A stretch of 64,000 nt of DNA. Source: Tabrizicola caldifontis (GTDB lineage: Bacteria > Pseudomonadota > Alphaproteobacteria > Rhodobacterales > Rhodobacteraceae). The DNA lies in contig NZ_SIJH01000006.1 in NCBI RefSeq assembly GCF_004762095.1, positions 124,001-188,000 of the forward strand, read 5' to 3'. The position numbers were made by a program, and so were the translations under genes. This document shows, piece by piece, positions 30,549 to 40,192 of the stretch; position 1 is the stretch's first letter; the number at the start of each line of letters is the position of its first letter. The notes under the pieces are model-generated. The model had not been told where the DNA came from and ran no database searches. It worked only from the letters and a program-made list of their open reading frames with translations.

Positions 30549-32402
30549 ATGAACAGGGACCCCAGAATGTTGCGCGACCTAGCCGCTGCCGTGATCCGTC
30601 TTGCCCTGCCGCTGGCCCTTGCCGCAAGCGCGACACTGGCGCATGCCGAACCGATGCATGGCATAGCTATGTATGGCATAGCTATGTATGGCGACCCCGC
30701 ACTTCCCCCGGATTTTGTGTCCCTGCCCCAAGCCAACCCTGATGCCCCCAAGGGCGGTCAGATCACCATGGCGGTGAACGGCAGCTTCGACACGCTGAAC
30801 CCCTTCATTACCGCGGGCAGCCCGGCCGAGGGTGTCGCGCCCCTGACATTCGAGACGCTGATGGCGCGAAGCTTCGACGAACCCTTTACCCTGTACGGCC
30901 TTCTGGCCGAATCGGTCGAGACTGACGATGCCCGGACCTACGTGGAATTTACCTTGCGTGAAGAGGCGCGATTCGCCGACGGCAGCCCTGTGACGGTCGA
31001 GGACGTGCTCTGGTCTTACGAGACGCTGGGCACGCTGGGCCATCCGCGATACCATGGTGCATGGAAGAAGGTCGCAAGCGCAGAAGCGACCGGCCCGCGC
31101 ACGGTGCGCTTCACCTTCAACACCGAAGACCGCGAACTTCCGCTGATCCTGGGCCTTCGTCCGATCCTGAAGAAGGCGGATTTCGACGGCAAGGATTTCG
31201 AGGCAACGACGCTGGACCGGCTGACCGGGTCGGGGCCATATGTCGTCGATCGCGTCGATCCCGGCGTGCAGATCACCTTCCGGCGCAACCCCGACTGGTG
31301 GGGAAAGGATCTGCCCATAAACCGCGGCCAGTGGAACTTTGATACGATCCGCTTCGACTATTTCGCCAACCCTGTCGCGGTCTTCGAATCGGTCAAATCC
31401 GGCGCGATCACTGCCTATCGCGAGGACAACCTTGCCCGCTGGGCCAGCCGCTACGACTTTCCGGCCATCACCAGCGGAGAGATGGTGAAGCTCGAGGTGC
31501 CGCACGACCGGCCCTCGGGGATCATCGGTTTCGTCATGAATACGCGCCGACCGCAGTTTGCCGACTGGCGCGTGCGCGAGGCGATGATCGAGATGTTCAA
31601 CTTCGACTTCATCAACCGCACGATCACCGGCGGCGCCGCGCCAAGGATCACCTCCTACTTCTCGAACAGCCCGTTCGCGATGGTTCCCGGCGCCCCGGCC
31701 GAAGGACGGGTGCTTGAACTGCTTGAACCATTCCGCGCCGATCTTCTGCCCGGCACGATCGAAGGCTACGCCCTGCCGGCCAGTGACGGAACCGAACGCA
31801 ACCGCGCCGGCCTGCGCCGCGCGCTGGCGCTTCTGGAAGAGGCCGGATGGACCATCGCCGACGACGGCCTTCTGAAAAACGCCGCCGGCCGGCCCTTCAC
31901 CTTCGAAATCCTGCTGACCATCGGCCAGGACGAGGCTGCCAGCATCGCCGCGATCTATGTCGAGGCGCTGAAGGACATCGGCGTTACCGCCACGGTTTCC
32001 ATGCTGGACAGCGCGCAGATGAAGACGCGCACCGACACCTTCGACTTCGACATGACCTACATGATCCGCACCATGTCGCTGTCACCGGGCAACGAACAGA
32101 ACCTCTACTGGTCATCGGAGGCGGCCGATACCGAGGGCTCGCGCAACTGGATGGGGGTGAAATCGCCCGCCATCGACGCGGTGATCGGCGCGATCCTGTC
32201 CGCCCGCAGCCAGGAAGAGGCCGCGGCCGCCGCCCAGGCGCTGGACCGGCTGCTGACTGCCGGGCGCTATGTGGTGCCCTTCTGGTATTCCGACCGCAAC
32301 CTGATCGTCCACCGAAAGGAACTGAAGCAGCCTGAAAGGGTGCAGCTTTACGGCGACTGGGGCTACTCCTATCTTCCCGCCCTGTGGTGGTATGAGGAAT
32401 GA
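30549..32402 (+). CDS. Periplasmic peptide/solute-binding protein (SBP family 5, YejA-like)
   Basis: A 617-residue exported binding protein. A signal peptide (LALPLALAASATLAHA) is followed by the SBP_bac_5 domain with DAPKGGQITMAVNGSFDTLNPF near its start and YVVPFWYSDRNLIVHRKELKQ near the end, features of YejA-type oligopeptide-binding proteins. An internal ATG at 30567 follows AGGGACCCCAGA and may be the true start, giving 611 residues. No permease or ATPase gene is adjacent. A perfect 15-bp tandem duplication (30660-30689) repeats five residues just after the signal peptide. Confidence 0.88.
   Translation: MNRDPRMLRDLAAAVIRLALPLALAASATLAHAEPMHGIAMYGIAMYGDPALPPDFVSLPQANPDAPKGGQITMAVNGSFDTLNPFITAGSPAEGVAPLTFETLMARSFDEPFTLYGLLAESVETDDARTYVEFTLREEARFADGSPVTVEDVLWSYETLGTLGHPRYHGAWKKVASAEATGPRTVRFTFNTEDRELPLILGLRPILKKADFDGKDFEATTLDRLTGSGPYVVDRVDPGVQITFRRNPDWWGKDLPINRGQWNFDTIRFDYFANPVAVFESVKSGAITAYREDNLARWASRYDFPAITSGEMVKLEVPHDRPSGIIGFVMNTRRPQFADWRVREAMIEMFNFDFINRTITGGAAPRITSYFSNSPFAMVPGAPAEGRVLELLEPFRADLLPGTIEGYALPASDGTERNRAGLRRALALLEEAGWTIADDGLLKNAAGRPFTFEILLTIGQDEAASIAAIYVEALKDIGVTATVSMLDSAQMKTRTDTFDFDMTYMIRTMSLSPGNEQNLYWSSEAADTEGSRNWMGVKSPAIDAVIGAILSARSQEEAAAAAQALDRLLTAGRYVVPFWYSDRNLIVHRKELKQPERVQLYGDWGYSYLPALWWYEE
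30660..30689. repeat. Perfect 15-bp tandem duplication in a binding-protein gene
   Basis: GGCATAGCTATGTAT occurs twice in a row, duplicating the residues GIAMY just after the signal peptide cleavage site. Because 15 is a multiple of three the frame is kept. It is AT-richer than its surroundings. Confidence 0.85.
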
Positions 32403-32430
32403 CCGACGGGCAACGATACGAGGCAGAACG

Positions 32431-32547
32431 ATGCAGAAATTCCTGATCCTGACCGCAACTCTGCTGGCGCTGGCCGGCTGCAACACGGTCGCCGGTGTGG
32501 GCGAGGATGTCTCGGCCGGCGCACGCAAGGTCCAGAGCATGTTCTGA
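32431..32547 (+). CDS. Entericidin-like small lipoprotein
   Basis: A 38-residue protein with a lipoprotein signal ending in LLALAGC (lipobox) and a short mature part, NTVAGVGEDVSAGARKVQ, typical of the entericidin A/B family (EcnAB). In E. coli these are stress-induced, membrane-associated toxin/antidote lipoproteins; in alphaproteobacteria their role is unclear. It lies 28 bp after the binding-protein gene, with a GAGGCAG ribosome site, and is followed by a hairpin. Confidence 0.85.
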   Translation: MQKFLILTATLLALAGCNTVAGVGEDVSAGARKVQSMF

Positions 32548-32550
32548 CGG

Positions 32551-32574
32551 CCCGGGAGAGGGTCCACTCCCGGG
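32551..32574. terminator. Hairpin after the entericidin gene
   Basis: CCCGGGAG (32551-32558) pairs with CTCCCGGG (32567-32574) around 8 nt. No T-run follows, so termination strength is uncertain. It lies between convergent genes. Confidence 0.5.
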
Positions 32575-32590
32575 TGCCTGCACCACTGTC

Positions 32591-33214
32591 TTAGACGAGG
32601 GACGTGACCCAGAGGATCGTCGCATCCTCTTCCGACAGACTGATCACGTTGTGGCCCATAGCCGCATCGTAATAGGCGCTGTCGCCCCGGCGCAGGTCGA
32701 CGGGTTCGTAGAATTCGGTATAAAGCCGCACCACGCCGGTCAGGACATAGAGGAATTCCTCACCGTCGTGGCGGACCCAGCCGTCGAATTCCTCGAAGGC
32801 CCGCGCCCGGATCGTGGCGCGGTAGGGCAGCATCTGCTTCTTCGTCAGGCTGGCGGCCAGAAGCTCGTGCTCGTAGGTGGCGGTTGCCTGGCTCTGGCCC
32901 TCGGCCGCCTTGGTTACCGCCATCCGCCCCATGACCTGCGCCTTGGATGGCGGCGTGAAAAGCTGCGGCACACCGATCGACAACCCCTGCGCCAGCTTCT
33001 TCAGCGCCTCGTAAGTCGGGCTCATCTGGCCGTTCTCGATCTTGGACAGGGTGGACCGCGCCAGGCCCGCGCGCGTTGCCGCCTCTTCCAGCGTCCAGCC
33101 CTTTGACCGGCGCAGCTCGCGCACCCTTTCGCCCAGGTTTACCGGTTCCACATGCACCTCGCCCCCGGCTTCGCGGGCGACACGGATCATGGTCTTTGGA
33201 TCGGTCGGTTGCAT
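32591..33214 (-). CDS. XRE-family regulator with C-terminal cupin domain
   Basis: A 207-residue regulator. Residues about 27-80 are a Cro/XRE helix-turn-helix (LGERVRELRRSKGWTLEEAATRAGLARSTLSKIENGQMSPTYE). The C-terminal half is a cupin sensor domain (GWVRHDGEEFLYVLTGVVRLY). This two-domain form is shared with PuuR-type repressors of amine and amino-acid catabolism. The start at 33214 has GGAGAACC directly upstream; longer in-frame starts run into the divergent gene. The target is probably the divergent ligase operon at 33279, by position only. Confidence 0.88.
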   Translation of the reverse strand: MQPTDPKTMIRVAREAGGEVHVEPVNLGERVRELRRSKGWTLEEAATRAGLARSTLSKIENGQMSPTYEALKKLAQGLSIGVPQLFTPPSKAQVMGRMAVTKAAEGQSQATATYEHELLAASLTKKQMLPYRATIRARAFEEFDGWVRHDGEEFLYVLTGVVRLYTEFYEPVDLRRGDSAYYDAAMGHNVISLSEEDATILWVTSLV

Positions 33215-33278
33215 GGTTCTCCGATAGTCCACAGGCACCGGCCTTGCAACTGCGCTGCGGCAATGCCACCCCTTGGCC

Positions 33279-34781
33279 ATGCTTTCAGTCATCGACACCC
33301 GCCCGCATCCGCCTGTGCCACCCGTGATGAACCTTGCGGCGCATGTACTGGGCCGCGCCAGGGCGCCCGATGAAAAACCTGCGCTGGTGATCCTGCATTC
33401 CGACCGGGACGAGACCCTGACCTACGCCCGACTTCAGGCCCTCGTCCTGGGTTGCGCGCGCCATCTCTTCACCCTTGGCCTCGCCCCCGGCGACCGCATC
33501 CTGATGCGACTGGGGAACGGCCCCGCCTTTCCCATCGTCTTTCTCGGGGCCATCGCGGCAGGCCTGGTCCCCGTCCCCACCTCTGCCGCGCTGACGGTGG
33601 CTGAGATCACGCGACTTGCCGGCCTTGTCGGGCCCCGCCTGATCGTGGCCGAGCCCGGAATCGCCCTGCCCCAGGGGGAAATCGCCACCATCGCACCCGA
33701 CCTCGCCCTGTGGGAGGCAATGCCGCCCCTGCCCCCTGTCGCCGCCGACCCGGAGACCGAGGCTTATGTGATCTTCACCTCTGGCACTTCGGGCAGGCCT
33801 GCCGCGGTCAGCCACGCCCATCGCGCAATCCTGGCACGGCAGCCGATGCACCAGGGATGGGAGGGGCTGACCCCCGAAGATCGGCTGCTGCACGCCGGGG
33901 CAATGAACTGGACCTACACGCTGGGCACCGGGCTGCTAGACCCCTGGACGGTTGGCGCCACTGCGCTGATCCCCGCACCCGGCACGCCGCCTGCCGCCTT
34001 GCCCACCCTGCTTGCCCGTAGCGCGGCCACGATCTTTGCCGCTGCGCCCGGCGTATTTCGCCAGCTGCTGCGCGCGCCCATCCCTGCCCTGCCCCGGATG
34101 CGCCACGCGTTATCGGCGGGCGAGGGTCTGCCACCGGCCACTCGCGCGGCCTGGGAAGATGCGACCGGCACCCGGGTGCACGAGGCGCTCGGGATGACCG
34201 AAATCTCGACCTATCTGTCCGGCTCTCCCGCCCGCCCGGCGCTGCCCGGCAGCGTGGGATATGTCCAGCCCGGCCGCCACGTCGCGCTGCTGGGCGAGGA
34301 CGGCCAACCCGTCACACGCGGCGCCCAGGGCGAACTTGCCGTCGCCACTACCGATCCCGGCCTGATGCGCGGTTACCTGGGGGCACCCGCCCCGCAAGGC
34401 CCCTGGTTCCGCACCGGTGACATGGCCATCATGGCGGCTGACGGCGCCGTAACCCACCTGGGCCGCAAGGACGACCTGCTGAACGCGGGGGGCTTCCGTG
34501 TCTCGCCTGTCGAGGTAGAGGCGGCCTTCGAGGGCCTTCCGGGCCTTCTGGCCTGCGCTGCGACCGAGGTCGAACCCGCACGCGGCACGAAGATCATCGC
34601 CCTTTTCTACGAAGCCCCGTGCGAAATCGGCGACGCGCTTCTGCGCCAGCGCGCGGAAAGCGCACTTGCCCGCTGGAAGCAACCGCGTCACTACCAGCAC
34701 ATCCCTGCCCTGCCCCGCACTGCGACCGGCAAGGTCATCCGCCGGGCCCTCGGCCCGCTTTACGCAAGGCCCGCCACATGA
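33279..34781 (+). CDS. AMP-dependent acyl-CoA synthetase/ligase
   Basis: A 500-residue member of the ANL adenylating superfamily. The phosphate-binding A3 motif is YVIFTSGTSGRPAAV, A5 is HEALGMTE, A7 is WFRTGDMA, A8 is LGRKDDLLNAGGFRVSPVEVE and the catalytic Lys is in RTATGKVIRRAL. The acid substrate cannot be read from sequence; a medium- or short-chain or aromatic acid is possible. An ATG at 33327 (NLAAHVLGRA) is an alternative start, and neither has a good ribosome site. The stop overlaps the DsbA-like gene (ATGA). Confidence 0.87.
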   Translation: MLSVIDTRPHPPVPPVMNLAAHVLGRARAPDEKPALVILHSDRDETLTYARLQALVLGCARHLFTLGLAPGDRILMRLGNGPAFPIVFLGAIAAGLVPVPTSAALTVAEITRLAGLVGPRLIVAEPGIALPQGEIATIAPDLALWEAMPPLPPVAADPETEAYVIFTSGTSGRPAAVSHAHRAILARQPMHQGWEGLTPEDRLLHAGAMNWTYTLGTGLLDPWTVGATALIPAPGTPPAALPTLLARSAATIFAAAPGVFRQLLRAPIPALPRMRHALSAGEGLPPATRAAWEDATGTRVHEALGMTEISTYLSGSPARPALPGSVGYVQPGRHVALLGEDGQPVTRGAQGELAVATTDPGLMRGYLGAPAPQGPWFRTGDMAIMAADGAVTHLGRKDDLLNAGGFRVSPVEVEAAFEGLPGLLACAATEVEPARGTKIIALFYEAPCEIGDALLRQRAESALARWKQPRHYQHIPALPRTATGKVIRRALGPLYARPAT

Positions 34782-35431
34782 TCCGCCAGCCCGTCCGCCT
34801 TGACATCTTTCTGGATCCGGTCTGCCCCTGGTGCCTTGTCGGCAAGGCCAATCTCGACCGGGCGCTCGCCGACCATCCCGACCATCCTTTCAGCGTCCAA
34901 TGGCACCCGTTCCAGCTCAACCCAGACATGCCGGCCGAAGGGGTGCCGAAGCGCGCCTGGCTTGAGGCCCGGTTCGGCGGGAAGGAGCGCGTGGACGCAG
35001 TCCACGAACGCCTGCGCGAGGTCGCCCGCTCCGCCGGCGTGACGCTTGATCCCGACAGGCCGCAGCGGATACCCAACACGCTGAACGCCCATCGCCTGAT
35101 CCACTGGGCCGGAATCGAGGGGTGCCAGTCCGAAGTCGTCAGCCGCTTGATGCGCGCCTATTGGGAAGAAGGCCGCGATATCGGCGAAATGGAAACCCTG
35201 GCGGCCATTGCGGGCGAGGCGGGCATGGATCCGGCAGCCACGCTGCGGCTGCTGCAATCCGACGCCGATGCCGACGACATCGCCGCCCGTGATGCCGATG
35301 CGCGGGCAAAGGGGGTCAGTTCGGTGCCCACTTTCCTTGTCGCCCAGACCTATGTGGTGACCGGAGCCCAGCCGCCCGGACTTTGGGCACAGGTCATCGC
35401 CGAACTTGCCGATCGCGAGCAAGCCAAGTGA
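34778..35431 (+). CDS. DsbA/FrnE family thioredoxin-fold protein
   Basis: A 217-residue cytoplasmic DsbA-like protein with active-site C-P-W-C in DIFLDPVCPWCLVGK, a helical insertion, and cis-Pro loop KGVSSVPTFLVAQ. No signal peptide is present, unlike true DsbA, so it belongs to the FrnE/2-hydroxychromene-isomerase-like branch. It is coupled by 4-bp overlaps to the ligase before it and the MFS transporter after it, so the three are one operon. The physiological substrate is unknown. Confidence 0.9.
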   Translation: MIRQPVRLDIFLDPVCPWCLVGKANLDRALADHPDHPFSVQWHPFQLNPDMPAEGVPKRAWLEARFGGKERVDAVHERLREVARSAGVTLDPDRPQRIPNTLNAHRLIHWAGIEGCQSEVVSRLMRAYWEEGRDIGEMETLAAIAGEAGMDPAATLRLLQSDADADDIAARDADARAKGVSSVPTFLVAQTYVVTGAQPPGLWAQVIAELADREQAK

Positions 35432-36651
35432 CTGACAAGGCCCAGGCCCCGACCCATAGACTTGGCCAGACCGAATTTGTCGCACTGATGGCGATGCTTT
35501 TTGCCACCATTGCCATATCCATTGACGCGGTGTTGCCGGCCCTGCCCGATATCGCGGCGACGCTGACCCCATCGGCGCCGAATGCCGCGCAGCTGGTGGT
35601 CACCAGCTTTGTCCTTGGCATGGGGCTTGGCACCTTCGCCGCGGGTCCGCTGTCCGACCGGTTCGGGCGCAAACGCGTGATCATGGCAGGCTCGGGTGTC
35701 TACGCGCTGGCGGCCCTGGCCTGTTATGTCGCGCCTACACTGGAAACCCTGTTGATCGCGCGCCTGGTGCAGGGGATCGGCGCGGCGGCGCCGCGAACCG
35801 TGTCGGTCGCCATGATCCGCGACCTGTTCCACGGGCGCGAGATGGCGCGGATCATGTCCTTCGCGATGATGATTTTCACCATCGTCCCTGCCATCGCGCC
35901 GCTCATGGGCCAGGGCATCATCGCGCTGGCCGACTGGCACGCGATCTTTCTGGCCTATGTCGCCTTTTCCGGTCTCACAATGCTGTGGCTTGGCCTGCGC
36001 CAACCCGAGACGCTGCCCGAAGACAGCCGCCGCAGCCTGCATCTGGGCGACCTTGCCGGCGCCATGATCGAGCTAGCCCGGCATCCGGTCGTGATCGTCT
36101 CGACCGTTTTGCAGACCCTGACCCTGGGCGCGCTGTTCGCCACGCTGTCCTCGATCCAGCCGATCTTCGAAACTGTCCACGGCCGCGCCGACAGCTTCCC
36201 GCTCTGGTTCGCGGTGATCGCGGTGGCCTCGATGTCGGGCAGCCTGCTGAACAGCCGAATTGTGATGACGTTGGGCATGCGCCGCGTGGTGCGGGGCACC
36301 TACGCCGCCCAGATCGGCCTGACGCTGGTTACGCTGGGGCTGCTGGGTCCGGGGCTGGTCACGGAGAATACGGCCTTTGTCGTGCATCTGGTGTGGTGCA
36401 TCGGGTTGTTCGCGATGATGGGCCTGACAATGGGCAACCTTAACGCGCTGGCCATGGAACCCGTGGGCCATATTGCGGGTCTTGCGGCATCGGTCATCCT
36501 GTCGCTGGCAACCGTGGGCTCGGTCCTGCTGGCAATCCCGGTCGGACTGGCCTTCGACGGCACGGTGATGCCGCTGCTGTGGGGCGTGGCGGTGCTGATC
36601 GGCCTGGCGCTGGCCCTGTCACTGGCAACCCTGGGCGAGCCGCGCGACTAG
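35428..36651 (+). CDS. MFS drug/metabolite exporter (Bcr/CflA type)
   Basis: A 407-residue transporter with 12 predicted membrane helices. The family start FVALMAMLFATIAISIDAVLPALPDI, the loop motif GPLSDRFGRKRVIMAGS and the helix 4-5 segment RLVQGIGAAAPRTVSVAMIRDL are those of the Bcr/CflA subfamily of proton-driven exporters (bicyclomycin, sulfonamide and others). The GTG start at 35428 overlaps the DsbA-like stop. Substrate unknown; the operon context suggests export of a product or side-product of the ligase, but that is speculative. Confidence 0.88.
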   Translation: MTDKAQAPTHRLGQTEFVALMAMLFATIAISIDAVLPALPDIAATLTPSAPNAAQLVVTSFVLGMGLGTFAAGPLSDRFGRKRVIMAGSGVYALAALACYVAPTLETLLIARLVQGIGAAAPRTVSVAMIRDLFHGREMARIMSFAMMIFTIVPAIAPLMGQGIIALADWHAIFLAYVAFSGLTMLWLGLRQPETLPEDSRRSLHLGDLAGAMIELARHPVVIVSTVLQTLTLGALFATLSSIQPIFETVHGRADSFPLWFAVIAVASMSGSLLNSRIVMTLGMRRVVRGTYAAQIGLTLVTLGLLGPGLVTENTAFVVHLVWCIGLFAMMGLTMGNLNALAMEPVGHIAGLAASVILSLATVGSVLLAIPVGLAFDGTVMPLLWGVAVLIGLALALSLATLGEPRD

Positions 36652-36717
36652 AGCCGTCGGGGGTGGTGCGCACGTCCTTGCCGGACAGATGCACGAAGTC
36701 GTCGGCAAGCGGGTTAG

Positions 36718-39700
36718 TTATCCCGCCTTTCCGACCTTTTCCGCCTTTCCCGCCCTGACCACCTCGGCCAGATCGCGGGCTATTGCGAAGGCACCCTTGA
36801 TGCGGTCTGCCTCCGACTTCATCTCGCCCGTCAGCACGATACGATTGCCGTTCACTTTTGCCGCCGGCCCCTGGGCCTTCAGGAAATCGACCAGACCGGC
36901 GGGATTGGCGAACTTGTCGTTGTGGAACTGGATCGTTGCGCCCTTCGGTCCCACATCCAGCCTTGCGATCCCTGCCCGCTTGCACATCGCCTTGATGCGC
37001 ACGATGAGCATCAGCGTGTTCACCTCTTTCGGCAGGGGGCCGAACCGGTCGATCAGTTCGGCCGCGAAGCCCTCCAGTTCCACCTTTGTCGTCAGCGACG
37101 ACAGCCGTCGGTAAAGCCCCAGCCGGATGTCGAGATCCGGGATGTAGTCCTCGGGGATCATGACGGGAACACCAAGGTTCAACTGCGGGCTCCAGTCATC
37201 GGAAATCGTGGACAAACCTTGCAATTCACCTGACTTGATCCTGGCGATCGTCTCTTCCAGCATCTGCTGGTAGAGTTCGTATCCCACTTCCTTGATGTGG
37301 CCGGACTGCTCCTCGCCCAGAAGGTTCCCCGCCCCGCGCAGGTCAAGGTCGTGGCTGGCCAGGTTGAAGCCAGCACCAAGGCTGTCAAGGCTGCCCAGCA
37401 GGCGCAACCGCTTCACCGCCTGAGGTGTCAGCGGCGCGCGCGGGTTGGTTGTCAGATAGCAATAGGCCCGCGTCTTTGACCGCCCAACCCGGCCCCGGAT
37501 CTGATACAGCTGGGCCAGACCGAACATGTCCGCCCTGTGAACAATCATCGTGTTTGCACGGGGAATATCCAGACCGCTTTCAACAATGGTTGTCGCCAGC
37601 AGCACGTCATACTTGCCATCGTAGAACTGGTTCATGCGGTCATCCAGCTCGCCTGCCGCCAGCTGACCATGGGCGATGACGTAGCTTACCTCGGGGACAT
37701 GGGTCTTTAGGAAGTCCTCGACCTCGTTCAGGTCTGAAATCCGGGGCACGACATAGAAGGACTGCCCGCCCCGGAACCTTTCGCGCAAGAGTGCCTCGCG
37801 AATGGTTATCGTGTCGAATTCCGAAACATAGGTGCGGATCGCAAGCCGGTCCACCGGCGGTGTCGCGATGATCGAGAGATCCCGCACCCCGGTCAGCGAC
37901 AGTTGCAGCGTGCGCGGAATCGGTGTGGCAGTCAGCGTAAGCACATGCACTTCCGACCGCATCTCCTTCAGGCGTTCCTTGTGGGCAACGCCGAAATGCT
38001 GTTCCTCGTCGATGATCAGCAGCCCGAGTTTCTTGAACGTCACCCCCTTTGCCAAGAGCGCATGGGTCCCGACGACGATATCTACCGATCCGTCGGCCAT
38101 GGCGGTGCGGGTCGCATTGGCGTCCCTTGCTGAAACAAAGCGCGACAAGGGTTTGACTGTTATCGGAAAACCCCGGAACCGCTCGGCAAAGCTGCGGTAG
38201 TGCTGTCGCGCCAACAGCGTCGTCGGACAGACCACGGCGACCTGCATCCCCGAAAGCGCGGCGATGAAGGCCGCGCGCATCGCAACCTCTGTCTTGCCGA
38301 AGCCGACATCGCCAACAATCAGCCGGTCCATCGGGCTGCCCTTTTCCAGGTCGGCCACCACATCTGCGATCGCGGCAAGCTGGTCGTCGGTTTCCTGATA
38401 GGGGAAGCGGGCAGCGAAGGCCTCCCACAGCGAGTGCGGCGCCTCCAGGATCGGGGCATGGCGCAGCGCGCGTTCCGCCGCCACCCGCATCAGGCGGTCG
38501 GCAATTTCCTTGATCCGTTCCTTTAGCCTTGCCTTCTTCGCCTGCCATGCCCCACCGCCCAGACGGTCCAGCAGCCCTTCCTCATGGCCGTAGCGGCTGA
38601 GAAGTTCGATATTCTCGACCGGAAGGTAAAGCTTTGCATTGTCGGCATATTCCAGTGCAACACAGGCATGGGGCGCGCCAAGCGCGGTGATCGTCTCGAT
38701 CCCCAGATAGCGACCCACCCCATGTTCGACATGCACCACCAGATCGCCGGGCGACAGGGTATCGACCTCGCGCAGAAAGTTGTCGGCCTTGCGCCTGCGG
38801 CGGGGTTTCCCCACCATCCGGTCGCCCAGCACATCCTGTTCCGAGATCACCGCAAGGCCCGGCGCCACGAAGCCGGCTTCCAGCGGCCAAACGACAAGAA
38901 AGAGCCCGCCCTTGCCTTCCGGCACCTCGCGGAAATCGGCAATTTCCCGTGCCCCGGTCAGGCCATGGTCGGCCAGAAGACCCTTCAGCCGCTCTCGCGC
39001 GCCCTCGGACCAGCTGGCGACGACGACCTGGGCCTCTTTCGAAAGCGCGCCGATGTGATCGGCCAGTGCGCCGAAAAGGTTTACGTTTTCCTGCTGACGT
39101 TCGGGTGCAAAGTTCCGCCCGGCCCGGGCGCCCGCATCCAGAACGCCAGGCCCTGGCGCCTGGGGCAACGGCGAAAGCTGCACCAGGCGGTGCCCGGCCA
39201 ATGCTGACTGCCATGCGGCGTCGTCAAGATACAGTTCCCCGGGCGGCACAGGCTTGTAGACCGTGTCGATGCGCCCCTTGGCACTCATCGCCTCGTGGCG
39301 CGCATCATAGCTGTCGTCGATCGCCTCCCAGCGAGCCAGACGCGCGGGTGTCACCTGGTCGTCCAGCATCACGCTGGCTTCGGGCAGATAGTCGAACAGC
39401 GTCTCCAGCCGCTCGTGGAAGAAGGGCAACCAGTGCTCCATCCCCTGGTGCTTGCGTCCCACGCTGACGGCTTCGTAGAGCGGGTCATCCGTGCCCGCCG
39501 CGCCGAATGCGATGCGGTAGTTCTGGCGGAACCGGGCGATAGCCGCCTCGTCCAGGATGATCTCGGACACAGCGGCGAATTCGACACGCTTCAGCTTTTC
39601 GACGGTCCGCTGGGTGGCGGCATCGAACCGCCGTGCGCCGTCCAGCACATCGCCGAAGAAATCCAGCCGGATCGGGCCGCCCGGCCCAGGCGGGTAGATG

Positions 39701-40182
39701 TCGATGATTCCTCCGCGCAACGCATAGTCGCCGGGTTCCGCCACGGTCGAGACAGGCGAAAACCCCATCCGTGCAAGGAAGCCCTTCAGCCGTGCCTCAT
39801 CGACGCGTTGCCCGACTTCAGCCCGGAACGAGGCAGCGCGCACCACGTCACGCGCGGGCACCTTCTGGGTCGCAGCATTCAGCGTGGTCAGCAGAACGAA
39901 GGGGCCGTTCAGCCCGTCGGCCAGCACCGAAAGCGTGGCCATGCGGCGGGCGCTGATGTCGGGGTTGGGGCTGACACGGTCATAGGGCAGGCAGTCCCAG
40001 GCCGGGAAATCCAGCACCGCGACCTCTGGCGCCATCACGGCCAGCGCCGCCCGCATAGCTTCGGCCCGCTTGTCGTCACGGGCGATGTGGATCACCGGGC
40101 GCCCGCGCGCCATTTCCTTCGCCACAAGCCGCGCGTCAAAACCTTCGGGCGCGCCGCCCAGGATGATGCGTTCTGCTGTCAT
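36718..40182 (-). CDS. mfd: Transcription-repair coupling factor
   Basis: A 1154-residue DNA translocase that removes stalled RNA polymerase and recruits UvrA. In order: the N-terminal UvrB-homology region, the RNA-polymerase interaction domain beginning DLVVHVEHGVGRYLGIETI, the RecG-like motor (GDVGFGKTEVAMRAAF, LIIDEEQHFGVAHKERLK, LTLTATPIPRTLQ, then VESGLDIPRANTMIVHRAD and QLYQIRGRVGRSK) and the C-terminal TRCF domain. Length is normal. It lies 10 bp downstream of a membrane protein gene on the same strand and probably shares its transcript. Confidence 0.97.
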   Translation of the reverse strand: MTAERIILGGAPEGFDARLVAKEMARGRPVIHIARDDKRAEAMRAALAVMAPEVAVLDFPAWDCLPYDRVSPNPDISARRMATLSVLADGLNGPFVLLTTLNAATQKVPARDVVRAASFRAEVGQRVDEARLKGFLARMGFSPVSTVAEPGDYALRGGIIDIYPPGPGGPIRLDFFGDVLDGARRFDAATQRTVEKLKRVEFAAVSEIILDEAAIARFRQNYRIAFGAAGTDDPLYEAVSVGRKHQGMEHWLPFFHERLETLFDYLPEASVMLDDQVTPARLARWEAIDDSYDARHEAMSAKGRIDTVYKPVPPGELYLDDAAWQSALAGHRLVQLSPLPQAPGPGVLDAGARAGRNFAPERQQENVNLFGALADHIGALSKEAQVVVASWSEGARERLKGLLADHGLTGAREIADFREVPEGKGGLFLVVWPLEAGFVAPGLAVISEQDVLGDRMVGKPRRRRKADNFLREVDTLSPGDLVVHVEHGVGRYLGIETITALGAPHACVALEYADNAKLYLPVENIELLSRYGHEEGLLDRLGGGAWQAKKARLKERIKEIADRLMRVAAERALRHAPILEAPHSLWEAFAARFPYQETDDQLAAIADVVADLEKGSPMDRLIVGDVGFGKTEVAMRAAFIAALSGMQVAVVCPTTLLARQHYRSFAERFRGFPITVKPLSRFVSARDANATRTAMADGSVDIVVGTHALLAKGVTFKKLGLLIIDEEQHFGVAHKERLKEMRSEVHVLTLTATPIPRTLQLSLTGVRDLSIIATPPVDRLAIRTYVSEFDTITIREALLRERFRGGQSFYVVPRISDLNEVEDFLKTHVPEVSYVIAHGQLAAGELDDRMNQFYDGKYDVLLATTIVESGLDIPRANTMIVHRADMFGLAQLYQIRGRVGRSKTRAYCYLTTNPRAPLTPQAVKRLRLLGSLDSLGAGFNLASHDLDLRGAGNLLGEEQSGHIKEVGYELYQQMLEETIARIKSGELQGLSTISDDWSPQLNLGVPVMIPEDYIPDLDIRLGLYRRLSSLTTKVELEGFAAELIDRFGPLPKEVNTLMLIVRIKAMCKRAGIARLDVGPKGATIQFHNDKFANPAGLVDFLKAQGPAAKVNGNRIVLTGEMKSEADRIKGAFAIARDLAEVVRAGKAEKVGKAG

Positions 40183-40192
40183 GCCGACCCGA

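Noticed and set aside
36652-36717. Possible small gene or terminator between the MFS gene and mfd
   Set aside because: Only 66 bp, with no stem followed by a T-run and no start codon with a ribosome site.
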